Source: an uncultured Pirellula sp. (lineage in GTDB: Bacteria; Planctomycetota; Planctomycetia; Pirellulales; Pirellulaceae). From it: 64,000 bases of DNA. Below, piece after piece: positions 1 to 9,850 of the stretch. Location: NCBI GenBank assembly GCA_903892355.1, contig CAITIE010000052.1, positions 186,001 to 250,000 of the forward strand. Direction: 5' to 3'. Both the position numbers and the translations under genes were made by a program. The notes beneath the pieces were generated by a model. The model did no database searches. It had not been told where the DNA came from and was given only the letters and a program-made list of their open reading frames with translations. Numbering within the stretch: the stretch's first letter is position 1; each line of letters starts with the position of its first letter.

Positions 1-453
1 GCGTCGCAACGTCAAAGCCTCGACGGCTTGGTACGGATAACTCACTAGCCGCCGCCAAACTTGCACGTAAGAATCGGGCGCGAATGGATACCACGGTGCC
101 GAATCGACCACCTCGTCTTTGCTGGCCGTTTCTTTTTCGGTGGCCATGACTCTTTTGCGGCCCATCTCCGACACCCATCGGTAGGCATCCTGCGGAAATG
201 GGGCAATGGCAGGGAGTGGTCGCGATGGCTGTACCCACGAAGCGGGCGTATCCGCCAACTCCGGTTTGAATGCCAAAAACGAAATGGACGTAATCCAATG
301 GGTCGCGATCAGGGCCAAAGCACACAGCAGTAGATGCGAAGCTCTCCAAGAGATACCGACGCTTTGCGAAGCGAGTCGCCACCAGGGTGCAGAGCGGTAC
401 CAATCGATCGCTACACGAGGAACTTCGACGCTGTTGGGAGGGTTGTCGTTCAT
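1..453 (-). CDS. Membrane protein of unknown function, 3' end outside window
   Basis: An open minus-strand frame runs from the ATG at 453 off the left edge, giving 151 visible residues. Residues about 40-62 form one hydrophobic segment (LLLCALALIA onward), preceded by a Trp/Arg-rich stretch, so this is probably an inner-membrane protein with a cytoplasmic N-terminus. After the segment comes a polar, Pro-rich region. I recognise no domain. It lies downstream of yacG on the same strand with about 90 bases between them and may be cotranscribed. Codon use looks like that of its neighbours. Coding status is inferred from the long stop-free frame, the clean membrane segment and the strand context. 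Confidence 0.6.
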   Translation of the reverse strand, partial: MNDNPPNSVEVPRVAIDWYRSAPWWRLASQSVGISWRASHLLLCALALIATHWITSISFLAFKPELADTPASWVQPSRPLPAIAPFPQDAYRWVSEMGRKRVMATEKETASKDEVVDSAPWYPFAPDSYVQVWRRLVSYPYQAVEALTLRR

Positions 454-543
454 GAAGTGAATCGCAAAGTTGTCCGGAGGAGAGTCAGTAGTTGATTTCG
501 TCGATGGAGGTTGGATGTCGCTGCCGGGCGATCGAAAAATTCC

Positions 544-762
544 CTACTCGAATTTCCATTCGCGAGGTGCCGACGGTGGAGGAGCCTCGTCCTCATCTTC
601 GGGGTCCGAGCAATTGATAGGCAATCCGACGTCTTCTTGGAACCAGCGATTGAGATCCGCCATTTTGCATCTTAACGAACAAAACGGCATTTCCGGGGAA
701 CGCATATCGGGCACAAACAAACGACGGCAGGACGGGCATTGAATCGTTGCAGAATGGCTCAT
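544..762 (-). CDS. yacG: YacG-type zinc protein (DNA gyrase inhibitor family)
   Basis: Small zinc-binding protein of 72 residues. Four cysteines at 9, 12, 28 and 32 form the CPSC...FCSLRC pattern of YacG, followed by the conserved KMADLNRWF helix. E. coli YacG binds GyrB and inhibits DNA gyrase; that role is assumed here from family membership. The tail (53-72) is acidic and Pro-rich, as is common in the family. I chose the ATG at 762 rather than the one at 786 because family members begin only a few residues before the first CxxC. It sits in a minus-strand group between two hypothetical genes. Confidence 0.85.
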   Translation of the reverse strand: MSHSATIQCPSCRRLFVPDMRSPEMPFCSLRCKMADLNRWFQEDVGLPINCSDPEDEDEAPPPSAPREWKFE

Positions 763-887
763 GATCTTTCCTGGGTGGGTCAGCACTCGTAAAGAATAAC
801 GAATTTGAACGGATAGAACAGGAACCCAGCTCCTGGTTTTCCTCGGTTATCCGTCGTTTAATCCTTCCCCTCCTGAAGCAATCTCGC

Positions 888-935
888 TTTGCGACGATCC
901 CGATTTGCGACGATCTCGATTTGTGACGATCTCGA
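888..935. repeat. Three tandem copies of a 16-bp unit
   Basis: Copies at 888-903, 904-919 and 920-935 follow the pattern TTTGCGACGATCTCGA with one or two differences per copy. The array lies in the gap between the end of the hypothetical gene at 966-1541 and yacG, both on the minus strand. The unit is not a multiple of three, in keeping with a noncoding position. It has no obvious dyad symmetry. It may be a slippage product; no function can be read from it. Confidence 0.85.
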
Positions 936-965
936 AGAGTTCCAAAGCGAGTATTACGCTGCAAA

Positions 966-1541
966 CTACACCAAGTCAAACTCCACCTGGGCTAACATCC
1001 CCTCCCACTCGGCCAACGCCAACCATTGCAGCGTTTCAAAGATCTGCCTACCGCCATCAGCAGACACAACGGAACTCGTGGAATCGGCAATTTTGGGCAC
1101 TGTCGATTGGCACGCATCGACGAAGGCGTTCGGATCAAAAACAGCGGTCCGCCATGGGTACAAATACCCTTTGGGTGCCCCTCTGAGAATATGCCGATTC
1201 AAGCTCTCCACCAACTGCGGCGATTGGACTTGGCGAAACCAGTATTTGGCGTTCCAGTAATCCCCCTCCATGCGGTGAATCACCCCATGAATGTAGGCCT
1301 CGATCCCACGCGTCGCAGACTCCACAATCCCGTGGGCTGGATCGATTTGTCCGATCCGAATCCACATCAACGCCTCGAATAGCGTCCCCTGGGAACCACC
1401 ATCGTCGTGGATCGCTTGCTGCAACCCGCGAATGCATCCCTCGCGATTCTCCGGATTCATTGGATAAGGGCTCGCTAAACGTTGGAGCCATCCTTTTTTT
1501 GCTTCGTTTTTCATGATTAAAAATCGTGTTTCCAACGCCAT
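966..1541 (-). CDS. Hypothetical protein, planctomycete type
   Basis: A 191-residue soluble protein without signal peptide or membrane segment. The middle carries HGVIHRMEGDYWNAKYWFRQV, a motif I remember from conserved hypothetical proteins of planctomycetes and some other bacteria, but I know no function for it. Start is uncertain: the ATG at 1541 gives MALETRF, and an internal ATG at 1514 gives MKNEAKK; neither has a clear ribosome binding site. It is the first gene of the minus-strand group leading to yacG, with a 204-base gap that contains a 16-bp tandem repeat. Confidence 0.65.
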   Translation of the reverse strand: MALETRFLIMKNEAKKGWLQRLASPYPMNPENREGCIRGLQQAIHDDGGSQGTLFEALMWIRIGQIDPAHGIVESATRGIEAYIHGVIHRMEGDYWNAKYWFRQVQSPQLVESLNRHILRGAPKGYLYPWRTAVFDPNAFVDACQSTVPKIADSTSSVVSADGGRQIFETLQWLALAEWEGMLAQVEFDLV

Positions 1542-1678
1542 GAAACTTGTGCCGGACGATAATCTAACAGTTATGCTTTAGTGACGAGATCACCCCGTGC
1601 GGACCACCCCGTGCAACTCACCGGGTATCCTGCCTATGCCCGACGTTCCCCTCCACATCAACACTCACTAGGTTTTCA

Positions 1679-3481
1679 ATGAACTTTCAAGTGCATTGCT
1701 CCGTTTGCTCGGGAGAGTTTGATGTTGAGGATCGACTCGATGATGATAATCCCCGAACACCCGTGCCCCAATGCCCTTGGTGCGGCGCTGAAGTTGGCCG
1801 CGAAGACGCAAGCGATCATGATCTTGAGTTGCCCGTCAGTGGATTCCATGTGCAGGAACCCAACGACTCCGATCTCCTCGAAGCCGATCTGCTGGAACTC
1901 GAAGAACCATCACCAGATGCTAACTTCGCTCGGACTGATTCGGAAACATCCCCGTCCGATCCACGAACCTACTCATCATCCAACTACAATTCATCATCCA
2001 ACGACAATGAAGTGGAGCTCGCCCCGGTTGCCGAACCACCCGCGATGGCTTGGAATCAAATGGCGGCTCGTCCGCGGCCTCTTCCGAAACAACAGTCAGC
2101 ACTGCGAAAACTGCTCCCCCCGGTCCTCGGTGGATTGACCGCCATCCCGATCGCCATCGGGATCCTTTGGTACGGCTTCGGTCGCGATCTCGGCAATGCA
2201 GGACCCACGGTCGCGCGATACGTTCCCTGGATCGTGCCCAAGCACTTGCGAGGTCGCAGCGCAGGCTACGCAAATCGATGGAACCCGAATAGCACTGCGA
2301 ATAAACCGACCAACCAAGAAAAGAAACCAAATCTCGACGCTGGCGAGTTTGGAAAAATTGGAGGAGGACTCAGCGATCCACAGATGCCCAAAATGAAGTC
2401 AGCGACGACAGGGTCAGGCGTTTTCGGCGGAATGGGAATGGGTAGCGGTTCAAGTTCCCAAGGCGCCGCACCAAAGCCGTCAATCCAAACAGAGCCGGAC
2501 AACCAATCTTCTCCTTACATATCTGAAACCCGCTCTGATCCAGCATCATCCAACGAAGCGGACATTGCGATGAACGTCGTCGCGGAAGCCTCTCCCACCG
2601 AGGATCCAGACAGCCCCGTGGAAATGATCGATCACGATGTCACCATGGCCGACGAACAATCCATGGATCCAATGCCATCGGAACCCGATGAATCTCCATT
2701 GCCATCGGTGAGAGCGGATAGCGAGCAAGAGATGCGGATTAAACCGGATGATGATCTGATACCCACTGATTTCGGGGACTCGCCCACAGAAGGTACGCCC
2801 ACAGAAAGTATGCCATCTGCTGAAGTCGTCGAAGGAGCAGAGGAACCGATCGTCGCCTCGCCTTACGCGGCGTTGATCGATACAGAGACGGAGGAACTTC
2901 TTAAAAAAATATCCACTTCGCTCGACCATACCCCCGAAAACCTGATGCCAGATTCTCAGAGTCTGACACAAGAAGATTCACTCAACGGGGAGTTACTTTG
3001 CCGTCAATTAACCCGTTTGGTGATTGGATTGGAAGCCGTCACAGGGACACCCTCCGAGGACAAACTTCGCGATCGTATTGGCTCACTAGCGACGCGAGTC
3101 CTGCAGTCCAAACCAATGCGGACCGCCATCGAGGAGAGTTCACTCAACCTCATCGCCAGTGTTACACCTCCGGAGATTGGCGAATTGTCGGTATGGATTT
3201 CCGACACACTCACACCCATCGGAGATGAGCAGAACGGAGAAGTCGGGAGAACCCTTGTGCTTGAATCCAGCCCCTCGTTGATGCTTCAAGCCCGAGTCGC
3301 ACGACTGGTCCTAGATCGTAACCGGACACATACGGTCGAAAGGATTCCTGCCGCTGAACAACCCAATCCGAACCCACTTGAAGACCACCAGACCACTCGA
3401 GCTTCCAAACTCGTCTTTGGTAAACTGCTACAATGGGACGAAACGGAGTGCGTTGTTGAAATCATTGCTATTTTCCCATAG
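1679..3481 (+). CDS. Zinc-ribbon-like membrane protein with long acidic region
   Basis: A 600-residue protein. The N-terminus has two CxxC pairs (Cys7/Cys10 and Cys32/Cys35, the second in CPWCGAEVG), a probable zinc ribbon as seen in the MJ0042 type found at the start of many planctomycete membrane proteins. One membrane segment follows at about 147-167. The remainder is low in complexity, rich in Ser, Pro, Glu and Asp (about 170-400), then becomes a more ordered C-terminal 180 residues. Two in-frame duplications are visible, 18 bp at 1973-2008 and 15 bp at 2781-2810. The function is unknown. A short lipoprotein gene follows on the same strand. Confidence 0.65.
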   Translation: MNFQVHCSVCSGEFDVEDRLDDDNPRTPVPQCPWCGAEVGREDASDHDLELPVSGFHVQEPNDSDLLEADLLELEEPSPDANFARTDSETSPSDPRTYSSSNYNSSSNDNEVELAPVAEPPAMAWNQMAARPRPLPKQQSALRKLLPPVLGGLTAIPIAIGILWYGFGRDLGNAGPTVARYVPWIVPKHLRGRSAGYANRWNPNSTANKPTNQEKKPNLDAGEFGKIGGGLSDPQMPKMKSATTGSGVFGGMGMGSGSSSQGAAPKPSIQTEPDNQSSPYISETRSDPASSNEADIAMNVVAEASPTEDPDSPVEMIDHDVTMADEQSMDPMPSEPDESPLPSVRADSEQEMRIKPDDDLIPTDFGDSPTEGTPTESMPSAEVVEGAEEPIVASPYAALIDTETEELLKKISTSLDHTPENLMPDSQSLTQEDSLNGELLCRQLTRLVIGLEAVTGTPSEDKLRDRIGSLATRVLQSKPMRTAIEESSLNLIASVTPPEIGELSVWISDTLTPIGDEQNGEVGRTLVLESSPSLMLQARVARLVLDRNRTHTVERIPAAEQPNPNPLEDHQTTRASKLVFGKLLQWDETECVVEIIAIFP

Positions 3482-3597
3482 CCGATGGTCTCGAATCATG
3501 AGGCAATACCGACAACCCAATCGCCTTTTGAAAAGATTCTGACAGATCGTTTAGATCGTTTTTCCAGGTTCGCTTTATTGATAGCAAGGCAGAGATC

Positions 3598-4143
3598 ATG
3601 CCGTTCAAGCCATTCGGACATCGATGCAACGCATACCTTCAAACGGGATGTCGTCTTGGATTCCTGACCCTGTTATGCCTTCCATTAGGTTGCAAACCCG
3701 ATGAGGTTCTTCAGCAAGAGATTGCGGCGGAACAATCTGCAAAAAACAAACCTGCCGAAGCCCCACTGCCCGACCAAAAGGCTGGGGTTGGTGTCGGTGT
3801 CAAAGGTCGCTCGCTCGAGGGTGGATCGGAATACAATCCGGCCACATTCGTATCAGGTCCAGCGGCTGCTTTTTTCCGAACCAAAGAAAAAATCGTCTTC
3901 GAGATCCAGTTACCCCAAGCTCAGAACTTGTACTACGCCGAAAAGGGACGACATCCACGCTCCCACGAAGAGTTCATGAAGAACATCATCGAGTTCAACA
4001 GGATCAAGCTTCCGCAGCTTCCAGAAGGTCGCGTGTATCGGTATCGGCCTGACTCCAACGAACTATGGGTCGAGTCTGAAAACGCATCAGGGCAAGCGAC
4101 CGAAAGCAATCCCCCCCAAAAACCTAATACTGATAATGAGTAA
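3598..4143 (+). CDS. Probable lipoprotein of unknown function
   Basis: A 181-residue protein with a lipoprotein signal: hydrophobic stretch at about 20-30 ending in LPLGC, with lipidation expected on Cys32. The mature part has a low-complexity linker, then a compact region (NLYYAEKGRHPRSHEEF) that resembles the globular part of pilin-like proteins, in which a strand-turn follows the phrase YYAEKGRYP; this is only a resemblance. It ends 22 bases before the PSD1 cytochrome gene and may be its operon partner. Start ATG at 3598 is preceded by AGAG. Confidence 0.6.
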   Translation: MPFKPFGHRCNAYLQTGCRLGFLTLLCLPLGCKPDEVLQQEIAAEQSAKNKPAEAPLPDQKAGVGVGVKGRSLEGGSEYNPATFVSGPAAAFFRTKEKIVFEIQLPQAQNLYYAEKGRHPRSHEEFMKNIIEFNRIKLPQLPEGRVYRYRPDSNELWVESENASGQATESNPPQKPNTDNE

Positions 4144-4165
4144 CGGTGAGTGCGAGTGAAGTAGG

Positions 4166-6757
4166 ATGATAATGCCAAATTGCCCCGAGATATCTTTCAT
4201 GGCATTGCCATTCCCGGGCTTTATTCGACCAAAGTCGACTTCTTTGGGGAGATGGTGCATGGTTGCCATCATGTGCTGGGTATCGGTCGGTGCATCGGCT
4301 CGGTCCGCCCAATCCGACGATACGAAAGAGACCGTCAAAACGCGCGATCTTTTTTTTGAAACCAACATCCGTCCGATTCTGGTAGAGAAGTGCATCCGCT
4401 GCCATGGTACCGACAAATCCGAAAGCGGCTTACGCCTCGATTCTTCCGAGTCGTTTTCCCGCGGCGGAGATTCTGGACCAGTGTTCGAAACTACCGCTCC
4501 AGATTCGAGTCTGCTCCTCCAAGCCGTTCGCTACGAGGGTTTGGAAATGCCTCCCAATCAGAAATTGCCGGCCGAACAAATCGAGTTGCTAGAACAATGG
4601 GTGCTCAGCGGAGCAAAGTGGCCCAACTACTCGACTCCGTTGAAAGAGTCACGAGCCGGTGGATCCATTTCCGACGAAGATAGGAGCTATTGGTTTTTTC
4701 AACCGATTCGCGGTGACCGATCGATTGACAGCGACCGATCCCGTCACGATGAAACTGCCGAACGCACGAACTCGGTTCACCCGATCGATGCGCTCGTGAT
4801 GGAAAAACTGCAACGTGCCGGGCTGGAAATGGCAGAACCAGCTTCCGAATCGACCTTGCTGCGGCGAGCGTACCTCGACCTCCTCGGCGTTCCCCCTTCA
4901 TGGAACGAGGTTCAACGTTATCTGGACGACGTCTCTCCCGATCGCTATGAAAAACTGATCGAGCGATTGCTTGCCGACTCAAGGTACGGGGAACGATGGG
5001 GTCGGTACTGGTTGGATCTCGTCCGCTATGCAGAATCCGATGGATTCAAACAAGACGCATTCCGACCCACGGCGTATCGATACCGTGATTATGTGATCGA
5101 TTCATTGAATCGAGGGAAGCCTTACTCGCAGTTTGTGATCGAGCAATTGGCAGGCGATGAGGTGGATCCAAACTCGGACGAGATGAATGCCGCAACAGGG
5201 TACTTGCGCCATTGGATTTATGAATACAACCAGCGCGATGTTCGCTCGCAATGGAACAACATTTTAAATGATCTGACCGATGTTACTGGTGAAGTGTTTT
5301 TAGGATTAGGATTCTCGTGCGCACGTTGCCACGATCACAAGTTCGATCCGATTCTCCAAAAAGACTACTTCAAACTCCAAGCATTTTTCGCACCGCTCGA
5401 GCCTCGGTACGACATCCCTTCCGAGAGTGAGAAAGCTAGGCAATGGCAGGAAGCGAAGGTGGATTGGGATGCGTGCGCCACTCCAATCCTGGACGAAATG
5501 AAGCGACTCGAGGCCGAGGTACGTTCGGCAGTCACAGCATCCACGATCGAAAAATTCCCACCCGACGTTCGGCCTGCATTGTTGAAATCAACCGAGACGA
5601 GAGAGCCTGCCGAACGGCCTGTCGCGTTGCTGGCCTACCTCCAAATCCAAAACGATCTGCAAGGCATCGATTTCACCAAAAAGCTGAATGGCGATGCGTT
5701 GGCTCGATGGAAACAACTCAAGGGGGCCATCGATGAGTTGAACAAAGCAACCTCCGGCGCTCCGCCAATCGCTTTGACCGTGCGAGATATGGGAAACATC
5801 GCCCCCGAGACCCATATCCCCGGAAGCCACAGCAGCGAAGCGATTGAGCCCGGTATCCCTACAGTACTCGGTCTCGAAAAATCGATTCCAATCGCGCCGT
5901 TGCCCCATTCTACAGGCCGCCGATTGGCCTTGGCCAAATGGATCGTTTCTCACGATAACCCGATGGCTTGGCGTGTGATCACCAATCGCATTTGGCAACT
6001 CCATTTTGGAAAAGGTCTCGTTTCGAACGCGAGTGACTTCGGAAGACTATCCGAAGTACCAACGAACCCTGAGTTGCTGGATTTCCTCACCAAGTACTTG
6101 ATAGATCACAATGGCGATTGGAAATCCCTCCATGCCTTGATCATGACGTCGTCGACATACCGGCAATCAAGTTACCCAACGGTGATTTCGCAAGGGCATG
6201 CGATCGATCCAGACAACAAGTGGTTTTGGCGTTACCCACCTCACAGGATGGATGCAGAGCAGATCCGCGATTCGATCCTTGCGGTGACGGAAACACTCGA
6301 CCCTCGAGCAGGGGGTGCATCGGACACCAACGATTCCAACCGGCGTTCGATTTACCAACGCGTGATGAGAAATAGCTCGCATCCGATGCTGTCGGTGTTC
6401 GATGCTCCGGACGGAAGCTCGAGCGTTGCCAAACGCAATGGCACGACGACCTCGCTGCAAGCTTTGTACATGACCAACTCGACATGGCCGCTGAAGAAGG
6501 CGGAATCGCTCGTCCGACGAGTCAGTACCGAATACGATAGCGACATAGCCCGCGTAGTCTCCTTGTTCCAACGCGTACTCCTTCGCGATCCGACGCAATC
6601 GGAACTTGAGTCGCTACTACGGTTCCTCGAAAACCATCCATCATCGATCGCGCAGACCGCCGATTCCGATCGAATATCGGAGATCGAGTCTCTCGATCCA
6701 TTGGTCGACATTACCCACGCGTTGATCAATTCCAATGAATTTCTCTACGTGGAGTAA
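4166..6757 (+). CDS. PSCyt1/DUF1549/DUF1553 (PSD1-type) cytochrome protein
   Basis: Exported multidomain protein, 863 residues. After a signal sequence ending near residue 47 comes a planctomycete cytochrome domain with haem motif CIRCH (76-80) in the typical context PILVEKCIRCHG. DUF1549 follows with LLRRAYLDLLGVPP and a second CxxCH (CARCHDHKFDP, 385-389), then DUF1553 in the C-terminal third (HPMLSVFDAPDGSSS, MTNSTW). This family is greatly expanded in planctomycetes and almost always precedes a DUF1501 gene, as here with a 5-base gap. Biochemical function is unproven; covalent haem and a periplasmic redox role are inferred. The start could be 4166 or the in-frame ATG at 4172, which has better spacing from AGTAGG. 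Confidence 0.9.
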   Translation: MIMPNCPEISFMALPFPGFIRPKSTSLGRWCMVAIMCWVSVGASARSAQSDDTKETVKTRDLFFETNIRPILVEKCIRCHGTDKSESGLRLDSSESFSRGGDSGPVFETTAPDSSLLLQAVRYEGLEMPPNQKLPAEQIELLEQWVLSGAKWPNYSTPLKESRAGGSISDEDRSYWFFQPIRGDRSIDSDRSRHDETAERTNSVHPIDALVMEKLQRAGLEMAEPASESTLLRRAYLDLLGVPPSWNEVQRYLDDVSPDRYEKLIERLLADSRYGERWGRYWLDLVRYAESDGFKQDAFRPTAYRYRDYVIDSLNRGKPYSQFVIEQLAGDEVDPNSDEMNAATGYLRHWIYEYNQRDVRSQWNNILNDLTDVTGEVFLGLGFSCARCHDHKFDPILQKDYFKLQAFFAPLEPRYDIPSESEKARQWQEAKVDWDACATPILDEMKRLEAEVRSAVTASTIEKFPPDVRPALLKSTETREPAERPVALLAYLQIQNDLQGIDFTKKLNGDALARWKQLKGAIDELNKATSGAPPIALTVRDMGNIAPETHIPGSHSSEAIEPGIPTVLGLEKSIPIAPLPHSTGRRLALAKWIVSHDNPMAWRVITNRIWQLHFGKGLVSNASDFGRLSEVPTNPELLDFLTKYLIDHNGDWKSLHALIMTSSTYRQSSYPTVISQGHAIDPDNKWFWRYPPHRMDAEQIRDSILAVTETLDPRAGGASDTNDSNRRSIYQRVMRNSSHPMLSVFDAPDGSSSVAKRNGTTTSLQALYMTNSTWPLKKAESLVRRVSTEYDSDIARVVSLFQRVLLRDPTQSELESLLRFLENHPSSIAQTADSDRISEIESLDPLVDITHALINSNEFLYVE

Positions 6758-6762
6758 AGGTC

Positions 6763-8271
6763 ATGTGGAATAACGGTATGAATCCAACGACACAACATCC
6801 AACAACTGGTCATCCAAGTGCGAGTCTCGGTGTTGGTGATCGCGGAGTAGGTTATCTCGATCGCCGTGACATGCTGCAGCGTGCCGGCGCAGGTTTTGGC
6901 GTGTTGGCGTTGCAATCCCTTTTAGCCAACAGCGTGCACGGAACGGAAATCTCGGGACGCCCCAAACCACATCATCTCCCCAAAGCCAAGAGCGTCATCT
7001 TCTTGTTTATGGAAGGTGGCCCCAGCCACATCGATCTTTTCGACCCCAAACCAAAGTTGGTCGATCTCGCCGGAAAACCACTTCCCTCGAGCTTTGCTCC
7101 CGTCATCACCCCCATGGGTGAATACAACGCCCCACTGATGCCTAGCAAACGAACGTGGAAACAATACGGCCAGTCCGGTGCGTGGGTATCCGATTGGCTG
7201 CCACACACAGCGCAGCATGTCGATGACATGGCGATCATTCGATCCTGCTGGGGAAATGGCCTCAATCACTCCAATGGTGTTTGCCAGATGAACTCCGGAT
7301 CCACGCTCGGTGGCAGACCCAGCCTTGGGAGTTGGGTAACCTACGGTCTCGGCACCGAAAACGAGTCCCTTCCCGCCTTCCTCGTCATCGAAGACGACGA
7401 TGGAAAGGTGATCAATGGACCTCGAAACTGGAGCGCAGGTTTTATGCCCGCTAGCTTCCAAGGTACCGCCATCCACAGCAAAGGAGACCCCATCGATTTC
7501 CTAAAGCCTCCCAGTCAAACCGGGGGACACCCAACAGGGCGACATCCAACCGGGGAACATCGACAAGCAACCAAATTGAAGTTGCTGGAATCCCTCAACA
7601 GAAGCCACCAATCAACCCGCAGCATCGACTCCGAATTGGACGCACGTATCAGGTCGTACGAGTTGGCCTTTAAGATGCAATCCGAAGCTCCCGAAGCGGT
7701 GGATCTGTCGCAAGAGTCCCACTCTACGTTGCAACTCTACGGCATCGATGAAAAAGCTACAGAGACATTCGGCCGAAATTGTCTTCTCGCAAGACGTTTT
7801 GTGGAACGCGGTGTGCGATTCGTGCAACTGTATCACGGATCGGGAAGTCGCTGGGACGCTCATGCAGGAATCGAAAAGAACCATGATACGCTCTGCCGAA
7901 GTTCAGACCGTCCCATCGCTGGTCTTCTCACCGATTTAAAACAACGCGGGTTACTTGATTCCACGCTCGTCATTTGGGGTGGCGAGTTCGGTCGAACTCC
8001 GATGAGCGAAAAAGGTGACGGACGGGACCACAATCCATACGGGTTTACAATGTGGATGGCGGGTGGGGGTGTTCGAGGTGGGCAAACCATCGGGGCTACC
8101 GACGAAATTGGATTGCACGCCGTGGAAGAGCGACTGCACGTGCATGACCTGCACGCTACCATCCTCCACTTGCTAGGTCTCAACCATTGGGACCTCGTCT
8201 ACCACCATCAAGGCCGTCCGGAACGGGCAACACAGAACGAAGGAAAAGTCTGCCAAAGAGTTTTCGCGTAA
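6763..8271 (+). CDS. DUF1501 family exported protein
   Basis: A 502-residue sulfatase/phosphatase-fold relative. It begins with a Tat-like leader in which DRRDMLQRAGAGFGVLALQ is the usual twin-Arg plus hydrophobic arrangement. Family landmarks are LFMEGGPSHIDLFDPKP, WGGEFGRTP and DHNPYGFTMWMAGGGVRGG. Its partner is the PSD1 cytochrome gene 5 bases upstream, the standard planctomycete two-gene module. The substrate is unknown. The extreme N-terminus and the segment around 7520-7565 hold degenerate GHPTG/RHPTG repeats coded by a 15-bp unit; these look like unstable linkers. ATG at 6763 is used; an in-frame ATG at 6778 is an alternative. Confidence 0.88.
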   Translation: MWNNGMNPTTQHPTTGHPSASLGVGDRGVGYLDRRDMLQRAGAGFGVLALQSLLANSVHGTEISGRPKPHHLPKAKSVIFLFMEGGPSHIDLFDPKPKLVDLAGKPLPSSFAPVITPMGEYNAPLMPSKRTWKQYGQSGAWVSDWLPHTAQHVDDMAIIRSCWGNGLNHSNGVCQMNSGSTLGGRPSLGSWVTYGLGTENESLPAFLVIEDDDGKVINGPRNWSAGFMPASFQGTAIHSKGDPIDFLKPPSQTGGHPTGRHPTGEHRQATKLKLLESLNRSHQSTRSIDSELDARIRSYELAFKMQSEAPEAVDLSQESHSTLQLYGIDEKATETFGRNCLLARRFVERGVRFVQLYHGSGSRWDAHAGIEKNHDTLCRSSDRPIAGLLTDLKQRGLLDSTLVIWGGEFGRTPMSEKGDGRDHNPYGFTMWMAGGGVRGGQTIGATDEIGLHAVEERLHVHDLHATILHLLGLNHWDLVYHHQGRPERATQNEGKVCQRVFA

Positions 8272-8447
8272 ATGGATTCCCCTCCCCAACATAGACTCCA
8301 ATCACGCTTGTTTGCCCCCATGCATCCCGCAGTTGCGAAAGCACTGCTGTGAATCTGGAACCGTGTGAATCTGGAACGTCCGTGGTGGGATTATTCACCC
8401 CGGCAGCGCAAACCTCCGATAGCGACACCTTGGAGGGGTCCACGCCG

Positions 8448-9212
8448 ATGGCCATCGTCACATCACAAACGCTAGCAATTCCAAGGACGGCATCTGTCGT
8501 TGCTTGCTCTATGGCACTCGCGGCATGCTTGTGGCCAGGCGATGGAAAGGCACACGGGCAGGATCAGGATCTTGGCGATGCGATCGTACAACCAGGAGCG
8601 ACAACAAGCGGGGCAGGGGCCGCAAAAGGCGGGGGAAATGCTGCGGGGGGCACTGCCAGTAACGCAGCCCGAAGCGCTCGACTTCCCAAGTTGCCAAGTC
8701 TCATCGAGATGACCGGGGCCAATCAAGTCGACGCGACATGGATCAAGAAATCCGAAGCTTATTCCACATACAGCGCGCGATCTGTCATGATTTCTCCTCA
8801 GGCAGATCGAAGCTTTGCGGAGGTTGCTGGAATGGCAGGAGACCCAAGCAGTACCGCCTCCGGGTCACTTGAGAATTACGTCTACGATGGCACCCCAGAC
8901 ACGGTGTTCACTTGGACCGCCCCGAACTTCTTTTCGCGTCCTTTGTACTTTGAACAAGTAAACTTCGAGCGATACGAAGGCAAGACTCCGCAATGGGCGC
9001 GCCCTTTCATTTCCTACGGAGACTTTCTGGGCACCATCCCCGTGCTTCCATACAAAATGGGTGGGGCGAGGATTCACGAACGGATGTACACACTCGGGCA
9101 TTGGCGACCGGGGGATCCAACCCCACACCAAATCCATTGGGGACGACACACCACGCGTGGAGCGATCTACCAAGGGGCCGCTACCACAGGCTTGATCTTC
9201 GCTCTTCCATAG
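8448..9212 (+). CDS. Conserved planctomycete exported protein
   Basis: A 254-residue exported protein. I start it at the ATG at 8448, since GGAGGGG lies nine bases upstream; a longer frame from 8349 would precede this ribosome site. A hydrophobic leader (about 12-28, ASVVACSMALAACLW) is followed by a Gly/Ala-rich linker, then a conserved-looking block with RPLYFEQVNFERY, PVLPYKMG and MYTLGHWRPGD. I recall this block from hypothetical proteins of many planctomycetes, where it follows signal peptides; its job is unknown. A 16-bp duplication (8349-8380) lies in the upstream gap. Confidence 0.7.
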   Translation: MAIVTSQTLAIPRTASVVACSMALAACLWPGDGKAHGQDQDLGDAIVQPGATTSGAGAAKGGGNAAGGTASNAARSARLPKLPSLIEMTGANQVDATWIKKSEAYSTYSARSVMISPQADRSFAEVAGMAGDPSSTASGSLENYVYDGTPDTVFTWTAPNFFSRPLYFEQVNFERYEGKTPQWARPFISYGDFLGTIPVLPYKMGGARIHERMYTLGHWRPGDPTPHQIHWGRHTTRGAIYQGAATTGLIFALP

Positions 9213-9306
9213 AACCCGCATCCGGTAGCAATTTCCGCGAAGCCCCACGCGAGATAGCCCACGAGAGAGAGCATCCTTGGGTGATTTTCTCGGCAGCGAT
9301 CTCCGT

Positions 9307-9837
9307 CTAAATGCCCTCCGGCTTGGATTGGCCCGGAACGAGCCAACCTAACACTACAATGCCAAGAAACCATTCGACGGCAGTTAACCACAAGTAGAGC
9401 GCGTGATCGGCGTAAAACCCCTCGGGAACGGTGCGCTGCACAGGATCCATCTGCTGCGATAGATAGGCATGGTCTAGGAATAGCCCCAAACAGACCCCGA
9501 AAAGCAGACCGATCACGCACCCTAGCGAAACGCTGCGTCGTCGAACAGCCTCCGCAAATAGCAATCCTAGAACGACCACAAATAAGCCATTATGCCACTG
9601 AGTCACCTCACGAGTGACAAACCCTTGGCTCGTGCTACCGATTTGCTCAGTCGCAATAGGTACGACTGCGATTGCATAGAAGCTCAATCCGCCCCACCAA
9701 CTAGCCCATGCCAGAAGCAGCACCAAATTCCAGATAGACAACACGAGTCTTACAGGAATCAAGCGTGTTCGTTGATCTGTAGCGGTCTCGCCCGCTACCG
9801 GAGAAATTCCTGCAGCGGGACTCTGGAGAGGTGTCAT
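9307..9837 (-). CDS. Small integral membrane protein, DUF4149-like
   Basis: A 176-residue protein with four predicted membrane segments: about 29-55 (LVLSIWNLVLLLAWASWWGG...), 83-97, 105-122 and 148-168. Length, helix number and the motif GGLSFYAIAVVPIA near the first helix resemble DUF4149 proteins, whose role is not known. The gene lies immediately downstream of the prolyl oligopeptidase on the minus strand (13 bases between them), so the two are likely cotranscribed. It is convergent with the exported-protein gene ending at 9212. Confidence 0.65.
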   Translation of the reverse strand: MTPLQSPAAGISPVAGETATDQRTRLIPVRLVLSIWNLVLLLAWASWWGGLSFYAIAVVPIATEQIGSTSQGFVTREVTQWHNGLFVVVLGLLFAEAVRRRSVSLGCVIGLLFGVCLGLFLDHAYLSQQMDPVQRTVPEGFYADHALYLWLTAVEWFLGIVVLGWLVPGQSKPEGI

Positions 9838-9850
9838 GCTACCTGCTGGC